Positions 15,872 to 24,684 of a stretch of 64,000 bases of DNA are shown here, piece by piece (positions within the stretch are counted from its first letter, which is position 1; each line of letters starts with the position of its first letter). The translations under genes and the position numbers were made by a program. The stretch comes from Streptomyces sp. NRRL F-5122 (lineage in GTDB: Bacteria > Actinomycetota > Actinomycetes > Streptomycetales > Streptomycetaceae). The stretch spans positions 1-64,000 of the forward strand of contig NZ_LMWH01000128.1 in the NCBI RefSeq assembly GCF_001507435.1, in the 5' to 3' direction. Under the pieces are notes generated by a model, which had not been told where the DNA came from, ran no database searches, and saw only the letters and a list, made by a program, of their open reading frames with translations.

Positions 15872-18691
15872 ATGAAACAGCAGGGTGTGCACCCCGACGA
15901 CGCGGAGGGCACCTCTGAGGCTTCGTCGCGCCCGGACACCGCCGCAGCCGGACGGACCCGCAGCGAAGGCACCGACGACAAGAAGCCGCAGACCGGCGAA
16001 AACGCGCACAATAAGGCACACGACGCGAAGGGGCCGCCGGAGGCCCCGAAGACCGGCCCGCGTCACCAGTCCGAGGAGGACCGCGTCGACGCCCACAACG
16101 ACGAGGTCGAGGGCGACGAACCGCTGCTCCCCGCGCGCGTGCACCGTCCCTCCGATCTCATGCGCCTCCTGGTGGGCGTGCTCGCGATCGCGGTGCTCCT
16201 TGCGATCGCGGCGTTCGCACACGGCACCACATCGGGGCTCGAACAGGACATCAACAAGGGGACCGGGCAGGCACCCGACCTCCTGATCAAGATCGCGGGT
16301 CTGGCGTCGAGCATCGCGATCCTTCTGGTGCCCGTCGCCTTCGCGATCGAGCGGCTGATCAAGCGGGACGGGTTGCGGATCGCCGACGGCGTCCTCGCGG
16401 CGGTCCTCGCCCACGGGGTGACGCTCGCCACGGACCTGTGGGTCGCGCGGGCGGCGCCGCCCTCCATCCAGGACGCACTCACCCAGCCCTCCCCCGGCGA
16501 CATCCACGCCCTGACCGACCCGGTGCACGGCTACCTCGCACCCGTCATCGCCTATATGACGGCCGTCGGCATGTCACGCCGACCCCGCTGGCGCGCCGTG
16601 CTGTGGGTGGTGCTGCTGCTCGACGCCTTCTCGATGCTGGTCACCGGCTACACCACCCCGTTCTCGATCGTCCTGACGGTCCTGATCGGCTGGACCGTGG
16701 CGGCCGGGACGCTGTACGCGGTCGGCTCTCCGAACGTACGGCCCACCGGGCGGACCCTGATGGCGGGCCTGCGCACCGTGGGCTTCCGCCCCGTGACCGC
16801 GGCGCGCGAGGACATGCCCGACACGACGGACAGCGGCGACCGCGGCCGGCGCTACTTCGTCACCCTGGAGGACGGCCCGCCCCTGGACGTCACCGTCGTC
16901 GACCGCGAGCAGCAGGCCCAGGCCTTCTTCTACCGTGTGTGGCGGCAGCTGACCCTGCGCGGCATCACCACTCGCCGCAGCCTGCAGTCGCTCCGCCAGG
17001 CCCTCGAGCAGGAGGCGCTCCTCGCGTACGCGGCCATCGCGGCAGGAGCGAACGCCCCCAAGCTGATCGCGACCTCGGAGCTCGGCCCGGACGCCGTGAT
17101 GCTCGTCTACGAGCACACCGGCGGCCGAAACCTGGACCAGCTGGCCGACGAGGAGATCACCGACGAGCTGATGCGCGACACCTGGCAGCAGGTGCGCGCC
17201 CTCCAGTCACGGCGCATCGCGCACCGCCGGCTGGCCGGCGACGCCATCGTGGTGGACGGCTCGGGCGCGGTGATCCTGACGGATCTGCGCAACGGCGAGA
17301 TCGCGGCCGGCGACCTGGTACTGCGGATGGACATCGCGCAGCTGCTGACCACGCTCGGGCTGCGCGTCGGTGCCCCGCGCGCGGTGGCGTCCGCGGTCGG
17401 CGTGCTCGGCCCGGACGCGGTCGCCGACTGTCTGCCCATGCTCCAGCCCATCGCCCTGACGCGCTCCACGCGCGCGACGCTCAGGAAACTCGCCCGCGAA
17501 CGGGCGCATCGCGAGCGGGAGGCGGTCCTCGAGGCGTCCCGGCAGGCCAAGGCGGCCCGCCTGGAGGAAGGCCACGAGGGCGCGGAAGTCGTCCTCGACA
17601 AGCCCGACAAGAAGGCGGCCCGCGCAGAGCACCGGGCCGAGAAGCGAGCGCTCGACGAGGCGCTCGACGAGGCACGCGAGGAGGATCTGCTCACCCAGAT
17701 CCGCCACCAGGTGCTGCGGATCCGCCCGCAGGCGCCGGTCGAGCCGGTTCGCCTGGAGCGAGTGCGGCCCCGAACCCTGATCAGCTTCATCGCGGGTGCC
17801 ATCGGCGCGTACTTCCTGCTCACCCAGCTGACTCACATCGAGTTCGGCACGCTCTTCTCCAGCGCCGAATGGGGCTGGGTGGCGGCGGCCGTGCTCTTCT
17901 CCGCCCTGAGTTATGTCGCGGCCGCAATGGCGCTGCTGGGCTTCGTGCCCGAGCGGGTGCCGTTCTGGCGGACCGTGGCGGCGCAGGTCGCCGGCTCCTT
18001 CGTGAAGATCGTGGCGCCCGCGGCGGTCGGCGGAGTGGCGCTCAACACGCGCTTCCTGCAGCGCGCCGGCGTACGGCCGGGTCTCGCGGTCGCCAGCGTC
18101 GGCGCCTCGCAGCTGTTCGGACTGGGCTGTCATGTGCTGATGCTGCTCTCCTTCGGCTATCTCACGGGCACCGAGAAGACACCCTCGCTGTCCCCCTCCC
18201 GTACGGTCATCGCGGGCCTGCTGACGGTCGCGGTGCTCGTCCTGGTGGTCACGTCGGTGCCGTTCCTGCGGAAGTTCGTCGTCACGCGCGTGAGGTCGTT
18301 GTTCGCGGGTGTCGTGCCGCGCATGCTGGACGTGCTGCAGCGCCCCCAGAAGCTGGTCACCGGTATCGGCGGCATGCTGCTGCTGACCGCGTCGTTCGTG
18401 ATGTGCCTGGACGCGTCGATCCGGGCGTTCGGTCACGAGGAGCCGACCACTTTGACCCTGGCCAGCGTCGCGGTCGTCTTCCTCGCGGGCAACGCGCTCG
18501 GATCGGCCGCGCCGACCCCGGGCGGCGTGGGCGCGGTGGAGGCCACCCTGACCGTCGGCCTCATCGCCGTCGGCCTCCCCAAGGAGGTGGCCGCGCCGGC
18601 GGTGCTGCTGTACCGGCTGCTGACGCTGTGGCTGCCTGTCCTGCCCGGGTGGCTGTTCTTCAACCATCTGACGCGCAAGGGGTCGCTCTAG
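15872..18691 (+). CDS. Membrane protein: pseudokinase plus LPG-synthase/flippase-like domain
   Basis: A 939-aa protein. Residues 1-110 are charged and disordered. About six membrane segments follow (about 115-285). A soluble domain (about 315-545) resembles aminoglycoside-phosphotransferase/ABC1 kinases. The catalytic loop there reads HRRLAGDAI and the DFG equivalent TDLRNG, so the usual HxD aspartate is missing. A charged helical stretch (about 550-620) comes next. The C-terminal 310 residues form about eight helices typical of the UPF0104/LPG_synthase_TM family, which includes MprF-type flippase domains. The ATG at 15872 has AAGAAGAG before it; an upstream GTG at 15848 is also in frame. The role is probably in lipid or cell-envelope export, by inference. 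Confidence 0.7.
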   Translation: MKQQGVHPDDAEGTSEASSRPDTAAAGRTRSEGTDDKKPQTGENAHNKAHDAKGPPEAPKTGPRHQSEEDRVDAHNDEVEGDEPLLPARVHRPSDLMRLLVGVLAIAVLLAIAAFAHGTTSGLEQDINKGTGQAPDLLIKIAGLASSIAILLVPVAFAIERLIKRDGLRIADGVLAAVLAHGVTLATDLWVARAAPPSIQDALTQPSPGDIHALTDPVHGYLAPVIAYMTAVGMSRRPRWRAVLWVVLLLDAFSMLVTGYTTPFSIVLTVLIGWTVAAGTLYAVGSPNVRPTGRTLMAGLRTVGFRPVTAAREDMPDTTDSGDRGRRYFVTLEDGPPLDVTVVDREQQAQAFFYRVWRQLTLRGITTRRSLQSLRQALEQEALLAYAAIAAGANAPKLIATSELGPDAVMLVYEHTGGRNLDQLADEEITDELMRDTWQQVRALQSRRIAHRRLAGDAIVVDGSGAVILTDLRNGEIAAGDLVLRMDIAQLLTTLGLRVGAPRAVASAVGVLGPDAVADCLPMLQPIALTRSTRATLRKLARERAHREREAVLEASRQAKAARLEEGHEGAEVVLDKPDKKAARAEHRAEKRALDEALDEAREEDLLTQIRHQVLRIRPQAPVEPVRLERVRPRTLISFIAGAIGAYFLLTQLTHIEFGTLFSSAEWGWVAAAVLFSALSYVAAAMALLGFVPERVPFWRTVAAQVAGSFVKIVAPAAVGGVALNTRFLQRAGVRPGLAVASVGASQLFGLGCHVLMLLSFGYLTGTEKTPSLSPSRTVIAGLLTVAVLVLVVTSVPFLRKFVVTRVRSLFAGVVPRMLDVLQRPQKLVTGIGGMLLLTASFVMCLDASIRAFGHEEPTTLTLASVAVVFLAGNALGSAAPTPGGVGAVEATLTVGLIAVGLPKEVAAPAVLLYRLLTLWLPVLPGWLFFNHLTRKGSL

Positions 18692-18694
18692 TAC

Positions 18695-18722
18695 CGGGGC
18701 CAGGGGCGGGCGCCGGCCCCCG
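18695..18722 (+). terminator. Possible terminator after the membrane protein
   Basis: CGGGGCC and GGCCCCCG form an imperfect GC-rich hairpin directly after the stop codon at 18691. It is a weak candidate with no U tract. Confidence 0.35.
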
Positions 18723-18815
18723 ACACGCAAAGCGACACGCGGTTTTCGGCACCCGAACTCACCCGCACGGCCCGCATTCTGAGCGCTTCTCGCCGTGCGC
18801 CCGCACGATGGGATC

Positions 18816-20381
18816 ATGTCGAACCCTCACAGGATCCGCGCCGTCTCACTGGCCGCCACCGCTGTCCTCGCCACCCCCCTGCTGACGGGCTGGACCACCG
18901 GCCCCGCAACCGGGGCGCCTTCGGGCCCGACCGCGAACACGGCCGGTCAGAAGCTGAACTGGAAGGACTGCCCCGCGCCCTCCGCCGCGCAGGGCGGCGG
19001 CAGCGCCCCGGCGCCGCTGCCCGACGGCAGCCGATGGCAGTGCGCCACCATGAAAGCGCCCCTGAACTGGGACAACCCCAAGAGCGGCACCATCGACATA
19101 GCCTTGATCCGGGTGAAGGCCAGTGGCCCCCCGAGCAAGCGCATCGGCTCCCTCGTCTTCAACTTCGGGGGCCCGGGCGGCTCCGGCGTCAGCACGCTGC
19201 CCGCCTTCGCGCAGGACTACGCGGCCCTGCGCACCCGTTTCGACCTGGTGAGCTTCGACCCGCGCGGCGTCGGCCGCAGTTCGCCCGTGATCTGCGAGAA
19301 CGACCAGCAACTCGACGCGTTCTTCCAGCAGGACGCGACGCCCGACACCCCGGCCGAGAAGAAGACGTACCTCTACAACACCGAGCGGTTCAACAGGACC
19401 TGCAAGCTGAACTCCGGCAAGGTGCTGCCGTATGTAGGCACCACCGACGCCGCCCGGGACATGGACCTGATGCGTCAGGTGCTCGGCGACGCCAAGCTGA
19501 ACTACTTCGGCATCTCGTACGGCACCGAACTCGGCGGCGTCTACGCCCACTTGTTCCCCGGAAAGCTCGGACGGGCCGTGCTCGACGCGGTCGTCGACCC
19601 GACACAGGACTCGAAACAGAGCGCGCTCGGACAGGCCAAGGGCTTCCAGCTCGCGTTCGACAACTTCGCCCGGAACTGCACCCAGCAGAGCACGGGATGC
19701 CCGATCGGCAAGACGCCGCAGGACGTCAGGAACCGCATCGCCGCGCTGATCAAGAGGCTCGACAGCAAGCCGATCCCCGGCATCGCGCCCCGGCTGCTCA
19801 CCCAGACCGCCGCGGTCAACGGCATCGCCGAGGCCCTGTACTCCAAGGACTTCTGGCCGTACCTCACCGAGGGCCTCCAGCAGGCGTACGCCGGCGACGG
19901 CAAGGTGCTGATGCTGCTGTCCGACGCGATGAACGGGCGCAGCGACAACGGCCAGTACAGCAATCTGATCCCCGCGAACATCGCCATCAACTGCGCGGAC
20001 CAGAAGGCGCGCTACACCACCGCGGACGTGAAGGCGAGCCTGCCGCAGTTCCGGGCCGCGTCCCCGTTGTTCGGCGAGCTCCTGGCCTGGGGAATGGTCA
20101 GCTGCACCGACTGGTCGGTCGCGGGAGCGGCCACCCATCCGAACGTGAGCGCGCCCGGTGCCCCGCCGATCCTGGTCGTCGGCAACACCGGTGACCCCGC
20201 CACCCCGTACGAGGGCGCGAGGAGGATGGCGCAGGCGCTGGGCAAGGGTGTCGGCATCGAGCTGACCTACCACGGCCAGGGGCACGGCTCCTACGACAGC
20301 GGCAGCAAGTGCGTGCAGAACGCCGTGAACAACTATCTGCTGAACGGACGGATCCCGCCGGCCGGTACCGTCTGCTACTGA
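18816..20381 (+). CDS. Exported alpha/beta hydrolase (tripeptidyl-aminopeptidase type), copy 1
   Basis: A 521-aa serine hydrolase. It has an N-terminal Sec signal (RIRAVSLAATAVLATPLL) followed by an Ala/Thr/Pro linker. The oxyanion region is FNFGGPGGSG, the nucleophile elbow GISYGTELGG, the acid NTGDPATPY and the His GQGHGSY. This is the SlpD/SlpE/Tap-like peptidase S33 family, which removes N-terminal tripeptides from secreted proteins. The ATG at 18816 gives a proper signal peptide. A closely similar lipoprotein copy follows 165 bases downstream, so the pair arose by tandem duplication. Confidence 0.85.
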   Translation: MSNPHRIRAVSLAATAVLATPLLTGWTTGPATGAPSGPTANTAGQKLNWKDCPAPSAAQGGGSAPAPLPDGSRWQCATMKAPLNWDNPKSGTIDIALIRVKASGPPSKRIGSLVFNFGGPGGSGVSTLPAFAQDYAALRTRFDLVSFDPRGVGRSSPVICENDQQLDAFFQQDATPDTPAEKKTYLYNTERFNRTCKLNSGKVLPYVGTTDAARDMDLMRQVLGDAKLNYFGISYGTELGGVYAHLFPGKLGRAVLDAVVDPTQDSKQSALGQAKGFQLAFDNFARNCTQQSTGCPIGKTPQDVRNRIAALIKRLDSKPIPGIAPRLLTQTAAVNGIAEALYSKDFWPYLTEGLQQAYAGDGKVLMLLSDAMNGRSDNGQYSNLIPANIAINCADQKARYTTADVKASLPQFRAASPLFGELLAWGMVSCTDWSVAGAATHPNVSAPGAPPILVVGNTGDPATPYEGARRMAQALGKGVGIELTYHGQGHGSYDSGSKCVQNAVNNYLLNGRIPPAGTVCY

Positions 20382-20451
20382 TCCCGCCGGCTCCCGGTGG
20401 CGACCCTTCCTCGACCGGCGCACAATCACAGGAAAAGCGCAGGTCAGTGAC

Positions 20452-20460
20452 TTATCCACA
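20452..20460 (+). promoter_or_regulatory. DnaA-box-like TTATCCACA
   Basis: An exact match to the classical DnaA box, 87 bases upstream of the second hydrolase gene. It is followed by GGCGGGCA, similar to the bases after the box at 4041. It may be coincidental. Confidence 0.35.
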
Positions 20461-20546
20461 GGCGGGCATGGTCTCGGCCGGGCCCGCCTACTATGGCCTG
20501 ACTGTTCCTCGCGTCTCCGTGCGGGGAGCTCGTCAGGGGGGTGCAC

Positions 20547-22082
20547 ATGTCACGTTTCGCATGGTGGACGGCCGCGGTCGCCGCGGCGGTGCTGCTGACA
20601 GGCTGCGGCGGTTCGTCCGGCGCGTCCGACGACGACGCGAAGCACGGGTCCGACGACGCGTTCTCGGCGTCCGCTCCCGCGACGTCCTCCGGCCTGCCCT
20701 CCTCCCTCACCTCCCAAAAGCTCGACTGGGGTCGCTGCACGGGCGCCTCCGCGCCGTCCGGCGACTGGCAGTGCGCGACGGTGAAGGTGCCTCTGGACTG
20801 GTCGAAGCCGGGTGGTGAGACCATCGGCGTGGCACTGATCCGCTCCAAGGCCACCGGAGACAGCCGCATAGGCTCGCTCCTTTTCAACTTCGGCGGGCCT
20901 GGAGGGTCGGGCGTCTCGATACTGCCGTCGTACGCGAACGTCGTCTCCAAGCTCCACGAGCGCTATGACCTGGTGAGCTGGGATCCGCGCGGGGTCGGCG
21001 CCAGCGAGGGGATCCGCTGCCGCAGCGACAAGGCGATCCAGGCGGCCGAGACCGTCGACACCACTCCGGACGACTCCGCCGAGGAGACGGCGTATCTCCG
21101 CGACGCCGCCGACTTCGGCAAGGGCTGCGCCAAGGCCGCCGGAAAGCTGCTCGCGCATGTGTCGACCACCGACACGGCACGCGACATGGACCTGATCCGC
21201 GAGGTGCTCGGCGACCGCAAGATGCACTACTTCGGCATCTCCTACGGCACCGAACTCGGCGGTGTGTACGCCCATCTGTTCCCGACCCACATCGGCCGGT
21301 CCGTGCTCGACGCGGTCGTGGACCCGACGGCCGACAGCGTGGGCCACGCCAAGAACCAGACCCTCGGCTTCCAGCGGGCCCTGGACGACTACCTCAAGTC
21401 GACCGGCCAGGACCCGAAGCAGGGTTCCCGCGAGATCGCGGACCTGATGAAGCGGATCGACGCCAAGCCGCTGCCGACGTCCTCCGGGCGCAAGCTCACC
21501 CAGAGCCTGGCCCTCACCGGCATCGTCCTGCCGCTCTACAGCAAGGACAGCTGGCCCGCCCTCACCATCGCCCTGCAGTCGGCCCAGTCGGGCGACGGCT
21601 CGGAGCTGCTGAGGCTCGCCGACTCCTACAACGAGCGGGACGCCTCGGGCCGCTACGGCACTACGACGCACTCCCAGCGGGTCATATCGTGCCTCGACGA
21701 CAAGCAGCGGCCGACGGCGCAGCAGATGAAGAAGCTGCTGCCGGAGTTCGAGAAGATCTCCCCCGTGTTCGGCGACTTCCTGGGCTGGGACACGGCCGGC
21801 TGGTGTCACGACTGGCCGGTGGCCGGGGAGTTCGACCATCCCGAGGTCAGCGCCCCGGGAGCGGCGCCCGTCCTGGTGGTGGGCAACACCGGGGATCCCG
21901 CGACGCCGTACGAGGGCGCGCAGAAGATGGCCGACGGGCTCGGCAAGGGCGTCGGCGTCCTGCTCACCTGGAAGGGCGAGGGACACGGGGCGTACGGGAG
22001 CGGAAGCGACTGCGTCGACTCGGCGGTGAACGCCTATCTGCTGAACGGCACTGTCCCGGCGGAGGGCAAGGTCTGCTCATGA
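20547..22082 (+). CDS. Lipoprotein alpha/beta hydrolase (tripeptidyl-aminopeptidase type), copy 2
   Basis: A 511-aa paralogue of the preceding gene. Its signal peptide ends in a lipobox (LLTGC, Cys20), so it should be anchored to the outer face of the membrane rather than secreted. The motifs match copy 1: FNFGGPGGSG, GISYGTELGG, NTGDPATPY and GEGHGAY. The ATG at 20547 lies six bases after AGGGGGG; a GTG at 20541 is in frame but too close to the Shine-Dalgarno. A strong hairpin terminator follows. It is likely an extracytoplasmic peptidase. The difference in anchoring suggests the two copies have divided location or substrate. Confidence 0.85.
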   Translation: MSRFAWWTAAVAAAVLLTGCGGSSGASDDDAKHGSDDAFSASAPATSSGLPSSLTSQKLDWGRCTGASAPSGDWQCATVKVPLDWSKPGGETIGVALIRSKATGDSRIGSLLFNFGGPGGSGVSILPSYANVVSKLHERYDLVSWDPRGVGASEGIRCRSDKAIQAAETVDTTPDDSAEETAYLRDAADFGKGCAKAAGKLLAHVSTTDTARDMDLIREVLGDRKMHYFGISYGTELGGVYAHLFPTHIGRSVLDAVVDPTADSVGHAKNQTLGFQRALDDYLKSTGQDPKQGSREIADLMKRIDAKPLPTSSGRKLTQSLALTGIVLPLYSKDSWPALTIALQSAQSGDGSELLRLADSYNERDASGRYGTTTHSQRVISCLDDKQRPTAQQMKKLLPEFEKISPVFGDFLGWDTAGWCHDWPVAGEFDHPEVSAPGAAPVLVVGNTGDPATPYEGAQKMADGLGKGVGVLLTWKGEGHGAYGSGSDCVDSAVNAYLLNGTVPAEGKVCS

Positions 22083-22089
22083 CGATCGC

Positions 22090-22123
22090 GAGGGCTTCGG
22101 GCATCGCGGCGCCCGAAGCCCTC
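22090..22123 (+). terminator. Terminator after the hydrolase pair
   Basis: A perfect 13-bp stem (GAGGGCTTCGGGC and complement) with an 8-base loop begins 8 bases after the stop codon. It is a convincing terminator or mRNA stabiliser. Confidence 0.75.
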
Positions 22124-22186
22124 GGGCAAGGGTGCCGGCGCCCGCCCGGTGGCGGCCGGCCGGACGGGCCGGGTGAGGATGGGCCC

Positions 22187-22573
22187 ATGGACAGTGCGAC
22201 AGACGATGTGAGCCAGGCCATCGCGGGCGAGTTGCTTCTCATGGATCCGGATGTGCGTGCCTCGCGCGAACGTGCCGGGCGGCTTCTCGACCCGGAGTTC
22301 GTCGAGATCGGCGGGTCGGGACGGCGGTGGACGTACGACTCCATGCTGGCCGAACTGGCCGGGCTTGCCGGCAGCGCGGAGGACGGTCCGCACTACGAGC
22401 CCTCGAAGATCTCGGGGGTGCTGCTCGCGCCCGGGCTTGTGCATCTGACGTTCGAGACCATGATCGGCGAGCGCAGGACCAGGCACAGTTCGATCTGGCG
22501 CAAGGGGGACGGAGCCGAAGGCTGGCGGATGTACTACCACCAGGCCACGCGCGTGCCATCAGATGTGGACTGA
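22187..22573 (+). CDS. SnoaL/DUF4440-like small protein
   Basis: A 128-aa protein with the pattern of the cystatin-like alpha+beta barrel of the DUF4440 group: an N-terminal helix pair, FVEIGGSGRRWTYDSMLAEL, then beta strands ending in HSSIWRKGDG and WRMYYHQATR. Members are often small enzymes or accessory folds with no fixed function. The ATG at 22187 has GAGGAT 8-9 bases upstream. It stands alone between two hairpin terminators, so it is probably monocistronic. No catalytic residues can be assigned from sequence alone. Confidence 0.7.
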   Translation: MDSATDDVSQAIAGELLLMDPDVRASRERAGRLLDPEFVEIGGSGRRWTYDSMLAELAGLAGSAEDGPHYEPSKISGVLLAPGLVHLTFETMIGERRTRHSSIWRKGDGAEGWRMYYHQATRVPSDVD

Positions 22574-22625
22574 GCGCCGGGGGTTCCCTGCCCGTGCGCG
22601 CAGGCCGAGGGCGACCGGCCATGGC

Positions 22626-22667
22626 ACAGGCCCACGGCAGCTGGACTGGTCGCAGCCGTGGGCCTGT
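22626..22667. terminator. Terminator between DUF4440-like gene and moeZ
   Basis: ACAGGCCCACGGC and GCCGTGGGCCTGT form a perfect 13-bp stem with a 16-base loop, followed on the plus strand by TGTGTC. It lies between convergent genes and probably serves both. Confidence 0.8.
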
Positions 22668-22693
22668 TGTGTCTCGCCGGTACGCCGTAGGGG

Positions 22694-23872
22694 TCAGTAC
22701 ACGGGCTTGTCGGGCTCGATCTGGTTGACCCAGCCGATCACGCCACCGCCCACGTGGACCGCGTCCGCGAAGCCCGCCGACTTCAGCACGGCGAGGACTT
22801 CCGCACTGCGGACACCCGTCTTGCAGTGCAGGACGATCTTCTTGTCCTGCGGGAGGCTCTCCAGCGCGGTGCCCATGAGGAACTCGTTCTTCGGGATCAG
22901 CCGGGCACCCGGGATGGAGACGATCTCGTACTCGTTCGGCTCGCGGACGTCGATGATCTCGATGTTCTCGCCGTCGTCGATCCACTCCTTGAGCTGCTTG
23001 GGAGTGATCGTCGAGTCGGCGGCGGCCGCCTGGGCCTCCTCGGAGACGACGCCACAGAAGGCCTCGTAGTCGATGAGCTCGGTGACGGTCGGGTTCTCAC
23101 CGCAGACCGCGCAGTTCGGGTCCTTGCGAACCTTGACCTGGCGGTACTGCATCTCCAGGGCGTCGTAGATCATCAGCCGGCCGACGAGCGGCTCGCCCGT
23201 GCCGGTGAGGACCTTGATCGCCTCGGTCACCTGGATGGAGCCGATGGACGCGCACAGCACGCCGAGGACGCCGCCCTCGGCGCACGACGGGACCATGCCC
23301 GGCGGCGGGGGCTCCGGGTACAGGCAGCGGTAGCAGGGGCCGTGCTCGGACCAGAAGACGGAGGCCTGGCCGTCGAAGCGGTAGATCGAGCCCCACACGT
23401 ATGGCTTGTTCAGCAGCACGCACGCGTCGTTGACCAGGTAGCGCGTGGCGAAGTTGTCCGTGCCGTCGACGATCAGGTCGTACTGGCTGAAGATGTCCAT
23501 CACGTTGTCGGCCTCGAGCCGCTCCTCGTGAAGGATCACGTTCACGTAAGGGTTGATGCCCTGCACCGAGTCACGCGCGGACTCGGCCTTCGAGCGGCCG
23601 ATGTCGGCCTGGCTGTGGATGATCTGCCGCTGCAGGTTCGACTCGTCGACCTCGTCGAACTCCACGATCCCCAGCGTTCCCACGCCGGCCGCGGCCAGGT
23701 ACATCAGGGCGGGCGAGCCCAGACCGCCCGCGCCCACACAGAGCACCTTCGCGTTCTTCAGCCGCTTCTGCCCGTCCATCCCGACATCGGGGATGATCAG
23801 GTGGCGGGAGTACCTGCGGACCTCGTCTACGGTGAGCTCGGCAGCCGGCTCAACCAGGGGTGGCAGCGACAC
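22694..23872 (-). CDS. moeZ: MoeZ adenylyltransferase/sulfurtransferase
   Basis: A 392-aa two-domain protein. The N-terminal ThiF/MoeB/E1-like domain has the nucleotide motif GAGGLGSP (48-55), the R-finger region and two CxxC zinc pairs (CYRC, CAVC). The C-terminal rhodanese domain carries the persulfide cysteine in HCKTGVRS. MoeZ activates and sulfurates ThiS/MoaD/CysO-like carrier proteins for molybdopterin, thiamine, cysteine and secondary-metabolite sulfur. The GTG start at 23872 fits the family N-terminus. In mycobacteria the homologue sits between adnA and the DUF3152 gene, consistent with the order here. Confidence 0.93.
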   Translation of the reverse strand: MSLPPLVEPAAELTVDEVRRYSRHLIIPDVGMDGQKRLKNAKVLCVGAGGLGSPALMYLAAAGVGTLGIVEFDEVDESNLQRQIIHSQADIGRSKAESARDSVQGINPYVNVILHEERLEADNVMDIFSQYDLIVDGTDNFATRYLVNDACVLLNKPYVWGSIYRFDGQASVFWSEHGPCYRCLYPEPPPPGMVPSCAEGGVLGVLCASIGSIQVTEAIKVLTGTGEPLVGRLMIYDALEMQYRQVKVRKDPNCAVCGENPTVTELIDYEAFCGVVSEEAQAAAADSTITPKQLKEWIDDGENIEIIDVREPNEYEIVSIPGARLIPKNEFLMGTALESLPQDKKIVLHCKTGVRSAEVLAVLKSAGFADAVHVGGGVIGWVNQIEPDKPVY

Positions 23873-23934
23873 GGGGACTCCGTTGGTCGGTCAATCACTA
23901 CGGTTGTTCACCCGTAACACTGCCACGCCCTTCT

Positions 23935-24684
23935 TCATTCCGAGACACCCGGTCCGATGCGCGAGACGATTTCGTCCCAGTAGCCGGGCAGGGACTCCCA
24001 GGGGTCGGTTCGGCCACCCCGGCCGTAGCGGTCGGTGAACCAGATCGTCCCGGCCCCCTGCCAGCGCGCGATGCGTAATGCCTCCTCGAGATGGCGGCGG
24101 GGAACACCGTGCACGAAGTGGCAGAACCGCTCGGGCGGATAGTCGGCGGTCCACTCGGCCACCTGCGACCAGCGGTACTCGCTCCAGGGGCCGGAGTACG
24201 TGACCAACTGGTCGCCGTTCTCGGCGTATCCGGGATACGGGTGCGCGCCGTGCCCCAGCACGATGTGGCCCGGAGCGAGGAGTGTACGCAGGGTGGTGAT
24301 GGTGCGGCGGATCTCGGGAAGTGCGGCGCGCTCGGTCGGGCACCGGTCCAGGAAGAATCCGTCGACCCGGTACCAGTCGAGATAGCGGTGGGCCTCGGAG
24401 ATCAACTCGCCGTGGGGCCGCGCGCCATAGGTGACGTCGAGGTGACCGAGAACACGGACGCCCGCGTTGGTCAGCCGTCCCGCCGCCTCCAGGCAGTGCG
24501 GGTCGGGCCGGATGCCCGGGCCTCCGCTCACGTTGAGGACCGCCCAGTGCACCGGGGTGCCGGGGCGTGTGAGCTCCCCCCACTCCAGCGGGGCGACGAG
24601 CGGGTGCGCATAACCGGGAATACCGAGGCCCATGTCCAGGCCGGTGCTCGTGGTGCCCGCTGTGGTGCTGGTCAGATGCGGCAT
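23935..24684 (-). CDS. Spherulin-4-like glycoside hydrolase
   Basis: A 249-aa TIM-barrel-type protein of the spherulation-specific family 4, related to GH114-like enzymes and to the hydrolase domain of PelA. Typical segments are IPGYAHPL at the first strand, VLGHLDVTYGAR with acidic residues after the strand, and DGFFLDRCP, where catalytic acids are expected. No signal peptide is visible, so it may act inside the cell or be exported by another route. It is the last gene of a four-gene minus-strand run and overlaps the epimerase-like gene by 13 bases. A role in trimming an alpha-linked amino-sugar polymer is inference. Confidence 0.75.
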   Translation of the reverse strand: MPHLTSTTAGTTSTGLDMGLGIPGYAHPLVAPLEWGELTRPGTPVHWAVLNVSGGPGIRPDPHCLEAAGRLTNAGVRVLGHLDVTYGARPHGELISEAHRYLDWYRVDGFFLDRCPTERAALPEIRRTITTLRTLLAPGHIVLGHGAHPYPGYAENGDQLVTYSGPWSEYRWSQVAEWTADYPPERFCHFVHGVPRRHLEEALRIARWQGAGTIWFTDRYGRGGRTDPWESLPGYWDEIVSRIGPGVSE

